From: Marinobacter mangrovi
GTDB taxonomy: Bacteria; Pseudomonadota; Gammaproteobacteria; Pseudomonadales; Oleiphilaceae
Direction of reading: 5' to 3'
DNA: 64,000 nt
Assembly (NCBI RefSeq): GCF_016798325.1
Contig: NZ_JAERVO010000008.1
Coordinates: 124,001-188,000, forward strand
Shown: positions 57,026-64,000 of the stretch, in pieces
How the letters are laid out: every line of letters starts with the position of its first letter
Numbering within the stretch: position 1 is the first letter of the stretch
Position numbers and translations under genes: made by a program
The notes under the pieces: generated by a model
Told to the model about the DNA's origin: nothing
Seen by the model: only the letters and a program-made list of their open reading frames with translations
Databases searched by the model: none

Positions 57026-59044
57026 GTGTCGCAGCTCAATCCCCGTCAACGAGAAGCGGTTCGCTATGTCGATGGCCCCATGCTGGTCCTGGCCGGGGCC
57101 GGCAGCGGCAAGACCAGCGTGATCACCCGCAAGATGGCCTACCTGATCGAACAGGTGGGCATTCCGGGCCGTCATATCGCCGCCCTCACCTTTACCAACA
57201 AGGCCGCGCGGGAGATGAAAGAGCGGGTCACCCGCCTGGTGGATCGCAAGCTGACCCGGGGCCTGACCGTGTCCACCTTCCACAACCTCGGCCTGAATAT
57301 GATCAAGGAGGAGCACGCCCACCTGGGCTATCACCCGGGCTTCTCCATTTTTGACGCCGAGGATGCCAAGGCCCTGTTGCAGGACCTGATGCTGCGCGAA
57401 GCCAGCGCCGACGCCGGCGATGAGCTCAACGACATCCAGATGACCATCTCCAACTGGAAGAACGCCATGTGGGCGCCGGGCCACGCCCTGAGCCGCGCGG
57501 CGGACGAACGGGAACAGCGCATCGCCCTGATCTACCAGCGCTACCAGGAGTACCTGAAAGCCTACAACGCGGTGGACTTCGACGACCTGATCCTGCTGCC
57601 GGTGCAGCTGTTCAAGACCAACCCGGAGGTGCTGGACAAGTGGCGGCGCAAGATCCGCTACATGCTGGTGGACGAGTACCAGGACACCAACCTGTGTCAG
57701 TACGAACTGGTCAAGCTGCTGGTGGCCGAACGGGCCGCCTTCACCGTGGTTGGCGACGACGACCAGTCCATCTACGCCTGGCGCGGCGCCCGGCCGGAGA
57801 ACCTCGCCACCCTGAAGGACGATTTCCCGAGCCTCAAGATCGTCAAACTGGAGCAGAACTACCGCTCCACGTCGCGCATCCTGCGCTGCGCCAACACGGT
57901 CATTGCCAACAACCCGCACGTGTTCGAGAAGGCCCTGTGGAGTGACCATGCCATCGGCGACGAAATCCGCATCATCCGCTGCCGCAGCGAGGATGCCGAG
58001 GCCGAGCGGATCGCCACCGAGATCCTCGACCAGAAGCTGAAGAAAGGCATCGAATTCCGGGATTTCGCCGTGCTGTATCGGGGCAACCACCAATCGCGGC
58101 TGCTGGAGATGAAGCTGCAGGCCTACCAGATTCCCTACCGGATCTCCGGCGGCCAGTCGTTCTTCTCCCGCAACGAGATCAAGGACGCCATGGCGTACCT
58201 GCGGCTGATGATCAACCCGGACGACGACGCGGCGTTCCTGCGGGTGGTAAACGTGCCCCGACGCGAGATCGGCCCCACCACGCTGGAGCAACTGGGCAAC
58301 TATTCCCGGGGGCGCCAGATCAGCATGTTCAAGGCCCTGCACAATCTGGGGGCCGAAGAGCATGTGTCCGAGCGGGGCCTGGACAAGTTGCGCCGCTTCG
58401 CCCACTGGACCGATCGCACCAGCCAGCGCCTGTTCCAGGAGGAGCCGATCCCGGTCATCAAGCAGCTGTTCACGGATATCGAGTACGAAGAGTGGCTGCA
58501 CCAGCACGCCGGCACGCCCAAGCAGGCCGAGCGGCGCATGGAGAACATCTGGTACCTGGTGGATTCCATCCAGCGCATGCTGGACAACGACAAGGGGACG
58601 GCGGACGAAATTGGCATCGAAGACGCCATCAGTCGCCTGATCCTGCGGGACATGATGGAGCAGCGCGAGGAAGAGGACGACAGCGACAAGGTCCAGTTGC
58701 TGACGCTGCACGCGTCCAAGGGTCTGGAATTCCCCCACGTCTTCATCATGGGCCTGGAGGAGGAAATCCTGCCCCACCGCTCCAGCATCGAGGAAGACAA
58801 CATCGAGGAGGAGCGCCGGCTGATGTACGTGGGCATCACCCGCGCCCGGCAAACCTTGGCACTGACCTACGCGGCCCAGCGCAAGCAGTACGGCGAGAAG
58901 ATCGAGACCATTCCCAGCCGCTTCCTGGATGAATTACCGGAAGACGACGTGCTCTGGGAAGGTCTGGGGGATACCGACGCCGCGGCCAACCAGCGTAAGG
59001 GGAAGGCCACCCTCAGCGCCTTGCTCGGCGACCTGGGCGCCTGA
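57026..59044 (+). CDS. rep: ATP-dependent DNA helicase Rep
   Basis: 672 residues from a GTG start with AGGA upstream. UvrD/Rep superfamily 1A motifs: Q motif (LNPRQREAVRYVDGPM), Walker A (AGAGSGKTSVITRKM), motif II (LVDEYQDTN), motif III (VVGDDDQSIYAWRGA), motif IV (LEQNYRSTSRIL), motif V (TLHASKGLEFPHVFIMGLEE) and motif VI (RRLMYVGITRARQ). It unwinds DNA 3'-5' and clears proteins ahead of replication forks. Rep rather than UvrD is favoured by the length and the cytochrome c5 neighbour, as in P. aeruginosa. Confidence 0.95.
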   Translation: MSQLNPRQREAVRYVDGPMLVLAGAGSGKTSVITRKMAYLIEQVGIPGRHIAALTFTNKAAREMKERVTRLVDRKLTRGLTVSTFHNLGLNMIKEEHAHLGYHPGFSIFDAEDAKALLQDLMLREASADAGDELNDIQMTISNWKNAMWAPGHALSRAADEREQRIALIYQRYQEYLKAYNAVDFDDLILLPVQLFKTNPEVLDKWRRKIRYMLVDEYQDTNLCQYELVKLLVAERAAFTVVGDDDQSIYAWRGARPENLATLKDDFPSLKIVKLEQNYRSTSRILRCANTVIANNPHVFEKALWSDHAIGDEIRIIRCRSEDAEAERIATEILDQKLKKGIEFRDFAVLYRGNHQSRLLEMKLQAYQIPYRISGGQSFFSRNEIKDAMAYLRLMINPDDDAAFLRVVNVPRREIGPTTLEQLGNYSRGRQISMFKALHNLGAEEHVSERGLDKLRRFAHWTDRTSQRLFQEEPIPVIKQLFTDIEYEEWLHQHAGTPKQAERRMENIWYLVDSIQRMLDNDKGTADEIGIEDAISRLILRDMMEQREEEDDSDKVQLLTLHASKGLEFPHVFIMGLEEEILPHRSSIEEDNIEEERRLMYVGITRARQTLALTYAAQRKQYGEKIETIPSRFLDELPEDDVLWEGLGDTDAAANQRKGKATLSALLGDLGA

Positions 59045-59106
59045 AGTCGGCGTGCAATACGCCGGGCGAATACCCGGCGCCCCGGGGAGACTCAGGCCAT
59101 TGAAGC

Positions 59107-59532
59107 CTACTTGGCCGCCTCGACCATGTGCTCGACCGCTGCCTTGATTTCCTCGTCGGGGCAATTGGCACAGCCCCCTTTTGGCGGCATGGCATTGAAG
59201 CCGTTGATGGCGTGATTCACCAGGGTATCGAGCCCTTTGTCGATGCGCGGCGACCAGGCACCGGCGTCCCCGAACTTGGGCGCGCCCATCACCCCGGCAC
59301 CGTGGCAGGCGGCACACACGTTGGTGTAGACCTCCTCGCCCGAACGCGGGCCCGACGAAGCGGAGGCCGGCGCAGCGGACGTCACCACATCGCCACAGTC
59401 CTGACCATCCACGCAGACCTCACCAATCGGCTGGATACGTGCCTTGATCTCGTCTTCCACGGCCGCATTCGCCGGACCGCCGCCGAGGCCCATCACCAGC
59501 AGGATCGCCGCCAGCACTCTCATCCTTTTCAC
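59107..59532 (-). CDS. Cytochrome c5
   Basis: 141 residues from GTG 59532 (GGGGGA six bases upstream); ATG 59523 is an alternative. Signal peptide ending PANA. The heme site is CAACH, the axial Met is in AMPPKGG, and a second cysteine pair follows in GCANCPDEE, a feature of class c5. A linker with DGQDCGDV lies before the heme domain. It is a periplasmic electron carrier. Convergent with rep. Confidence 0.92.
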   Translation of the reverse strand: MKRMRVLAAILLVMGLGGGPANAAVEDEIKARIQPIGEVCVDGQDCGDVVTSAAPASASSGPRSGEEVYTNVCAACHGAGVMGAPKFGDAGAWSPRIDKGLDTLVNHAINGFNAMPPKGGCANCPDEEIKAAVEHMVEAAK

Positions 59533-59718
59533 AGTGAGTCCCCCACCTGATTCTTATTTATCGTATGGTTCCGGATTATAGCTGCCGGGTCCGACCAAAC
59601 AAGCCAACCACTCCCTGCAAGCGTAGCCGCTTCCCGCAAATCCTTAAAATTCAGTTAATCACCTGACCTGACGCGGGCGTAATGGGTATCATGTGCAGCA
59701 ACTGTACAGGAGTTCTCC

Positions 59719-60045
59719 ATGCCCAAGCATTACCCCAAGGCGCATCCGTGGCGCCGCCCGCTGATCGCCATCGAATTTTCGGCACTGGCTGTCCTGCTGG
59801 GATCCATGCTCCTGATGGGCCGCCTGGCCGGTCCCGATGGCCAGGTGGATCCGCTCTGGCTGCTGGTCCCGGCGCTGTCGAGCCTGGCGGTCTTCCTCAG
59901 CTTTATCGGACTGATGTACCTGCGCTGGGTCGCCAACGTCGAAGAAACCGCCGCCGTTAAACACAAGATCGTTTTCGGCTTACTGACCGTAACGCTGTTG
60001 GGCGTGTGGGCGTATGCCATCGCGCGCACCTGGCTCAGCCTCTGA
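59719..60045 (+). CDS. Small three-helix membrane protein of unknown function
   Basis: 108 residues with AGGAG nine bases before the ATG. Three membrane segments: FSALAVLLGSMLLMG, LVPALSSLAVFLSFIGLMYL and FGLLTVTLLGVWAYAI. The N-terminus is basic (MPKHYPKAHPWRR). No motif is recognised. It is 36 bases upstream of pldA on the same strand, so it may be co-transcribed. Its size and helix count do not suggest a transporter; the role is open. Confidence 0.7.
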   Translation: MPKHYPKAHPWRRPLIAIEFSALAVLLGSMLLMGRLAGPDGQVDPLWLLVPALSSLAVFLSFIGLMYLRWVANVEETAAVKHKIVFGLLTVTLLGVWAYAIARTWLSL

Positions 60046-60081
60046 TCTCTCACAGGACAACGGACAAGGACGGAACCCGCT

Positions 60082-61182
60082 ATGCGACGACTTCCAGCGC
60101 TTTGCCTGGCCCTGACCGCCCCTCTGGCGGCCGCCCAGGATGCTGTACCCGATTACACCGGGTTTGCCTCGGACGATTGCGCCCTGATCGAAAACGGCGT
60201 GCAGCGGCTGGCGTGCTACGACGCCATCACGGACCCGGAAAAGGCGCGGGAACGGGCCAGCGAAGAGCGTATCGACCGGGCCAACGAGGTGACGGAGAAT
60301 CTCCAGTTCGACACCGGCAGCGAGACTGCGTCCGATGAAAAAGGCGTCGATGCCCAAAAAGGCGACACGGCGGATTCGCTGGTCGATCGCTACTTCGCCA
60401 CTGAACAGGCGCTGTTCTCGTTCTCGGGCAGTTTTGTGACCCACCGGCCAACGTACATCCTGCCGTACACCTACATGCACCATCCCAACCAGCACCCGCA
60501 CAGCCCGACCTACGGCACGACCGACTACGACAAGCCGCTGAACTACGACGAAGCCAAGTACCAGATCAGCTTCAAGGTGCCGCTGCTGACAGGGATGTTC
60601 GATAAACGCCTGACCCTGTGGTTTGGCTACACCCAGCTGTCGTTCTGGCAGGTCTATAACAACGACGCCTCCAAGCCCTTCCGCGAGACCAACTACGAGC
60701 CGGAAATCTTCGCCCGTTACGCCACCCAGTGGGACGTCGGCCCCGGCCGACTGGAAGCCGTCACGCTGGGCCTAAACCACCAGTCCAACGGCCAGTCCGA
60801 ACCCCAGTCCCGCAGCTGGAACCGGGTCATGGGCAGCGTGGCCTACACCTGGGACCGCTGGCTGTTCTTCGTACAGCCGTGGTACCGGATTCCCGAGAAA
60901 ACCTCGGAAGACGACAACCCGGACATCGACAAGTACCTGGGCTACGGCGATTACTGGGCGGTTTACAAGATCGACAACGACCGCACCCTGTCGCTCAAGC
61001 TGCGCAACAATTTCCGCACCAGCGACAACAAGACGTCCATCCAGCTGGGCTACAGCTTCCCCGTGGGCGAAACCATCAAGGGCTTCATCCAGTACTACAA
61101 CGGCTATGGTGAGAGCTTGATCGACTACAACGAGCGCATCCAGCGGATCGGTGTCGGCATCATGCTGAACGACTGGCTGTGA
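60082..61182 (+). CDS. pldA: Outer-membrane phospholipase A
   Basis: 366 residues. Signal peptide (1-18, ending APLAAAQ) and an N-terminal region with FASDDCALIENGVQRLACYD, a short cysteine motif found in many exported gammaproteobacterial proteins. The barrel contains GLNHQSNGQSEPQSRSWNR, which carries the catalytic His and Ser and the following Asn of OMPLA, and strands such as FGYTQLSFWQVYN. It cleaves phospholipids displaced to the outer leaflet and works as a calcium-dependent dimer. E. coli PldA is 289 residues; the extra is in the N-terminal region. A terminator follows. Confidence 0.92.
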   Translation: MRRLPALCLALTAPLAAAQDAVPDYTGFASDDCALIENGVQRLACYDAITDPEKARERASEERIDRANEVTENLQFDTGSETASDEKGVDAQKGDTADSLVDRYFATEQALFSFSGSFVTHRPTYILPYTYMHHPNQHPHSPTYGTTDYDKPLNYDEAKYQISFKVPLLTGMFDKRLTLWFGYTQLSFWQVYNNDASKPFRETNYEPEIFARYATQWDVGPGRLEAVTLGLNHQSNGQSEPQSRSWNRVMGSVAYTWDRWLFFVQPWYRIPEKTSEDDNPDIDKYLGYGDYWAVYKIDNDRTLSLKLRNNFRTSDNKTSIQLGYSFPVGETIKGFIQYYNGYGESLIDYNERIQRIGVGIMLNDWL

Positions 61183-61205
61183 CGCGCGGCGCACACCCTC
61201 ACCAC

Positions 61206-61233
61206 AAAAAAAGCCCCGCGGTTGCGGGGCTTT
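61206..61233. terminator. Bidirectional terminator between pldA and manB
   Basis: AAAGCCCCGC (61210-61219) and GCGGGGCTTT (61224-61233) form a perfect stem with loop GGTT. Seven A residues on the left give a strong T tract for the minus-strand manB transcript; the plus side has only TTT. Confidence 0.82.
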
Positions 61234-61256
61234 GTCATATCAGGTTCCGGTAGAGA

Positions 61257-62621
61257 TCAGGCCACGTTCGCAGCGTTGAGCTCTTCCATTTCCTTGAGCA
61301 GCTGCTCGGTCCTGGCTTCCATCAGCGCCTTGTCGCCGCGGGATTCCACGTTCAGACGCACGACGGGCTCGGTGTTGGACATGCGCAGGTTGAAGCGCCA
61401 GTCCTTGAACGCCACGCTCAGACCGTCCACATGACTCACCGACTCCGCATCGGCGCTGTACTTCTCTTCGATGGCCTTGATCACCGCCGCCGGGTTATCG
61501 ATGGTGCGGTTGATCTCACCGCTGGCCGGATAGGCGTCGATTCGCTCATCGATCAGTGACGACAGCGTCTGCCCGGATTGGCTGATGCGCTCGGCCAGCA
61601 GCAGCCAGGGGATCATGCCGCTGTCGCAGTAGGCAAAGTCACGGAAATAGTGGTGCGCACTCATCTCGCCGCCATAGATGGCGTCCTCGGCGCGCATGCG
61701 TTCCTTGATGAAGGCGTGACCGGTCTTGCTCTCGACCGCCCGGCCGCCGGCCTTTTCCACCAGATCCTGGGTGTTCCATACCAGGCGCGGATCGTGGATC
61801 ACGGCACCCCCGCCCTGCTTGTGCAGGAATTGGTCCGCCAGCAGGCCAACGATGTAATAGCCCTCGATAAAGCGGCCGTTCTCATCCCAGAAGAAACAGC
61901 GGTCGTAGTCACCGTCCCACGCAATGCCCATATCCGCCTGGTTGGCCTTGACCGCCTGCTCGGTCACCGCGCGATTCTCGGTCAGGATCGGGTTGGGCAC
62001 GCCGTTGGGGAAGCTTCCGTCCGGTTCGTTCTGCAGCTTGATGAAGCTGAACGGCAGACGCTTCTCGAGCTTGTCGATCACTCGGCCGGCACCACCGTTA
62101 CCAGCGTTGACGGTAATCGCCAGGGGCTTGAGGCTGGCCCCATCAACGTAGCCCAGCAGGTGCTCGATGTAATCGTCTTCCGCGGCCAGCTTGTGGTAAG
62201 TACCGCGCTGACCGGCGTCCTCGAACGGTTCGTCCAGGCGGTCGTGAATGTCACGCAGGCCGGTGTCGTTGCTGATCGGTTTGGAGTCTTCCCGTACCAG
62301 CTTCATCCCGTTGTAGTCCTTCGGGTTGTGGCTGGCGGTGACCATGATGCCGCCGTCCATCTTGTAATGGCTGGTGGCGAAGTAAACCTGCTCGGTCCCG
62401 CACAGGCCGATGTCGTAGACGTCTGCCCCGGCGGCCATCAGGCCTTTGCTGAGCGCCTCGGCCATTTCCGGGCTGGACAGGCGGATGTCGTAGCCGACGA
62501 TCACTTTCTTCGCGCCGGTCACGGCCACGTAGGCGCGTCCAATGCGCTCGGCCAGTTCCGGATTGAGTTGGTCGGGAATACGGCCCCGGATGTCATAGGC
62601 CTTGAAGCATGAATAAGCCAT
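61257..62621 (-). CDS. manB: Phosphomannomutase (ManB/CpsG type)
   Basis: 454 residues from ATG 62621 with AAAGGAG upstream; the TTG just before is less likely. The phosphoserine loop is TASHNPKDYNGMK, the metal-binding loop is DGDYDRCFF, the sugar-binding loop is GGEMSAHHYF, and the phosphate-binding end is RMSNTEPVVRLN. It converts mannose-6-phosphate to mannose-1-phosphate. The sequence follows E. coli CpsG more than AlgC. It is 47 bases downstream of manC, so the two supply GDP-mannose for surface polysaccharide together. Confidence 0.94.
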   Translation of the reverse strand: MAYSCFKAYDIRGRIPDQLNPELAERIGRAYVAVTGAKKVIVGYDIRLSSPEMAEALSKGLMAAGADVYDIGLCGTEQVYFATSHYKMDGGIMVTASHNPKDYNGMKLVREDSKPISNDTGLRDIHDRLDEPFEDAGQRGTYHKLAAEDDYIEHLLGYVDGASLKPLAITVNAGNGGAGRVIDKLEKRLPFSFIKLQNEPDGSFPNGVPNPILTENRAVTEQAVKANQADMGIAWDGDYDRCFFWDENGRFIEGYYIVGLLADQFLHKQGGGAVIHDPRLVWNTQDLVEKAGGRAVESKTGHAFIKERMRAEDAIYGGEMSAHHYFRDFAYCDSGMIPWLLLAERISQSGQTLSSLIDERIDAYPASGEINRTIDNPAAVIKAIEEKYSADAESVSHVDGLSVAFKDWRFNLRMSNTEPVVRLNVESRGDKALMEARTEQLLKEMEELNAANVA

Positions 62622-62668
62622 CAATATCTCCTTTGACTGGCATCGTTAAATCGCTGTGACGGCGCCCT

Positions 62669-64000
62669 TCAGATCGACTCTGAGGACGCCGGAGTGGCCG
62701 TCTCGTCACCCGCTGCTGCGGTGCGGCCGTAGTTGTCCTGCAGGCGCTCGATATCGTCCTCACCGAGATAGGCGCCGGATTGTACCTCAATCAGTTCGAG
62801 CGGTATCTTGCCCGGGTTCGCGAGCCGGTGAACGGCCCCGATCGGGATATAGGTGGACTCGTTTTCGGTCATCAGGAAGGTGTCGTCGTCCCGGGTCACC
62901 TCCGCCGTACCGCTCACCACGATCCAGTGCTCGGCCCGATGATGGTGCTTCTGCAGCGACAGCTGCTCACCCGGTTTCACCGAGATCCGTTTCACCTGGA
63001 ACCGGTGACCACCATCGACGCTGTCGTAGCTGCCCCAGGGCCGGTAGACCTCACGATGGGCATCCACTTCGGGGCGCTTTTCCGCCCGCAGCTTTTCCAC
63101 CATCGCCTTCACTTCCTGCACCCGGTGGCGCCGGGCGACCAGTAATGCGTCCCGGGTATCGATCACCACCAGATCGTTCACGCCCAGCATGGCCACCAGG
63201 CGATCCTTCGAATGCACCAGACAGCCCTGCGACTGCTCCAGGCAGGCCTCGCCGACCACCACATTCTGCTGGTCGTCCTGGACCTGAGACTCCCAGTAAG
63301 CCGCCCAGGAACCCAGATCGCGCCAGCCGGCGTCCATCGGAACCACCACGGCGCTGTCCGTCTTTTCCAGGACCGCCCGATCCACCGAGTCATCCGGGCA
63401 GTGCTCGAAGATCTCGGACGGGATCCGGGAAAACTCCAGGTCCTGCCAGACGTGACGAAACGCCAGCTGACAGGTGTCGTAGATGTCGGGACTGTGCTTT
63501 TTCAGCTCATCGAGATAGCGGTCGGCGCGGAACATCACCATACCGCTGTTCCAGAAATGGCCGCCGTTGGCCAGCAGGCTCTCGGCGGTAGCGTGATCCG
63601 GCTTCTCGGTGAAATGGCTGACGCGAAAAACGCCCTCGCCCACCGCCTTGTCCGGCTCGGCACCGATGTAGCCGTAGTCGGTCTCCGGCCCCGTCGGTAG
63701 CACGCCGAACAGCACCAGCGAGCCGGCCTGCGCCGCCGTTTCGCCGCGCGCCAGGGCGGCCCGGAAGGCCTGCTCATCGCTCACGTGGTGATCCGCCGGC
63801 AGCACCAGCATGATCGCCTCCGGATCCGAAGCCGCCACCTGCAACGCCGCCATGGCGATCGCCGGCGCGGTATTGCGGCCAAACGGCTCCAGCAGGATGG
63901 CCGACGGCTCGCAGCCAATGGCGGAAAGCTGCTCACTGAGGATGAAACGATGCTGGTTACCCGCCACGATCAGCGGCGCCGAAACGCCATCCGAGGGCAG
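62669..64000 (-). CDS. manC: Mannose-1-phosphate guanylyltransferase, cupin-fused (5' end outside window)
   Basis: The frame is open to the last base, so at least 443 residues are visible and the N-terminal GXGTRLWP nucleotide loop is missing. GNQHRFILSEQL, VLPADHHVSDEQAF and FGVLPTGPETDYGYI match the nucleotidyltransferase domain. The C-terminal cupin (RPWGSYDSVDGGHRFQVKRI, LSLQKHHHRAEHWIVV, IPIGAVHRLANPG) is the domain linked with phosphomannose isomerase in bifunctional AlgA/ManC proteins. It makes GDP-mannose from GTP and mannose-1-phosphate. Isomerase activity cannot be judged. Confidence 0.93.
   Translation of the reverse strand: MPSDGVSAPLIVAGNQHRFILSEQLSAIGCEPSAILLEPFGRNTAPAIAMAALQVAASDPEAIMLVLPADHHVSDEQAFRAALARGETAAQAGSLVLFGVLPTGPETDYGYIGAEPDKAVGEGVFRVSHFTEKPDHATAESLLANGGHFWNSGMVMFRADRYLDELKKHSPDIYDTCQLAFRHVWQDLEFSRIPSEIFEHCPDDSVDRAVLEKTDSAVVVPMDAGWRDLGSWAAYWESQVQDDQQNVVVGEACLEQSQGCLVHSKDRLVAMLGVNDLVVIDTRDALLVARRHRVQEVKAMVEKLRAEKRPEVDAHREVYRPWGSYDSVDGGHRFQVKRISVKPGEQLSLQKHHHRAEHWIVVSGTAEVTRDDDTFLMTENESTYIPIGAVHRLANPGKIPLELIEVQSGAYLGEDDIERLQDNYGRTAAAGDETATPASSESI

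Noticed and set aside
56701-57039. A 112-codon minus-strand frame before rep
   Set aside because: It overlaps the rep start and probable promoter, has no ribosome site and resembles no protein.
59705-59719. LexA box at CTGTACAG before the small membrane protein
   Set aside because: LexA sites need about eight bases between CTGT and ACAG; here they are directly joined.
1-64000. CRISPR array, tRNA/rRNA genes, prophage or intact insertion sequence
   Set aside because: No spaced repeat array, cloverleaf, rRNA segment, phage module or transposase was seen on either strand.

Overview
The window is a GC-rich, densely packed chromosomal segment of a gammaproteobacterium. Gene content and order closely recall Pseudomonas aeruginosa and its marine relatives: type IV pilus minor pilins, xerC-DUF484-dapF-lysA-lptM-cyaA, argH-algZ-algR-hemC-hemD-hemX-hemY, rho/trxA/ppx, an ABC-F/FKBP/Rsd/DsbB block, rmf-gshA-tex, and rep next to cytochrome c5. 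A Marinobacter-like member of the Pseudomonadales is my best guess. That is inference from synteny; there is no rRNA gene in the window. I see no tRNA, CRISPR, prophage or intact insertion sequence.

Layout. 1-2905 (minus): minor pilin operon fimT-pilV-pilW-pilX-pilY1, with pilY1 running off the left edge. 3246-5996: a 30-residue peptide gene with its own ribosome site and terminator, divergent from an AraC regulator followed by a cardiolipin synthase. 6153-11710: a GntR regulator, a lipoprotein, a patatin autotransporter of the PlpD type, an uncharacterised domain protein, a membrane protein and a small exported protein preceded by three 10-bp-phased repeats. 11726-16863: a BvgS-like hybrid kinase, a DUF2789 protein and a diguanylate cyclase. 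17080-24190 (minus): xerC, DUF484, dapF, lysA, lptM and class I adenylate cyclase. 24346-26796: a PAS-GGDEF-EAL protein with degenerate catalytic motifs. 26822-34455: argH, then algZ-algR and hemC-hemD-hemX-hemY.

34456-34907 holds a MITE-like element with perfect 16-bp terminal inverted repeats. 34908-38755 (minus) carries rho, ubiD and a ferredoxin-type reductase. 39076-42170 is a molybdenum cofactor block (moaB, moeA, moaD, moaE and convergent mobA) lying between rho and trxA, which are neighbours in P. aeruginosa. 42489-48543: trxA, ppx, an ABC-F ATPase, two small conserved genes and an FKBP isomerase. 48634-54716: rsd/algQ, dsbB, a FliL-like exported protein, rmf, gshA and tex. 54896-61182: a GGDEF-EAL protein, rep, cytochrome c5, a small membrane protein and outer-membrane phospholipase A. 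61257-64000 (minus): manB and manC, the latter cut by the right edge.

Functional themes: surface and envelope biology (pili, phospholipid enzymes, GDP-mannose supply, LptM), second messengers (one diguanylate cyclase, one probable phosphodiesterase, one probable non-catalytic c-di-GMP protein, and cAMP synthesis), and stationary-phase control (Rsd, Rmf, Ppx). The least explained sequences are the 30-residue peptide locus, the phased repeats at 11271-11300 and the MITE-like element. Most of the rest is conserved core chromosome.
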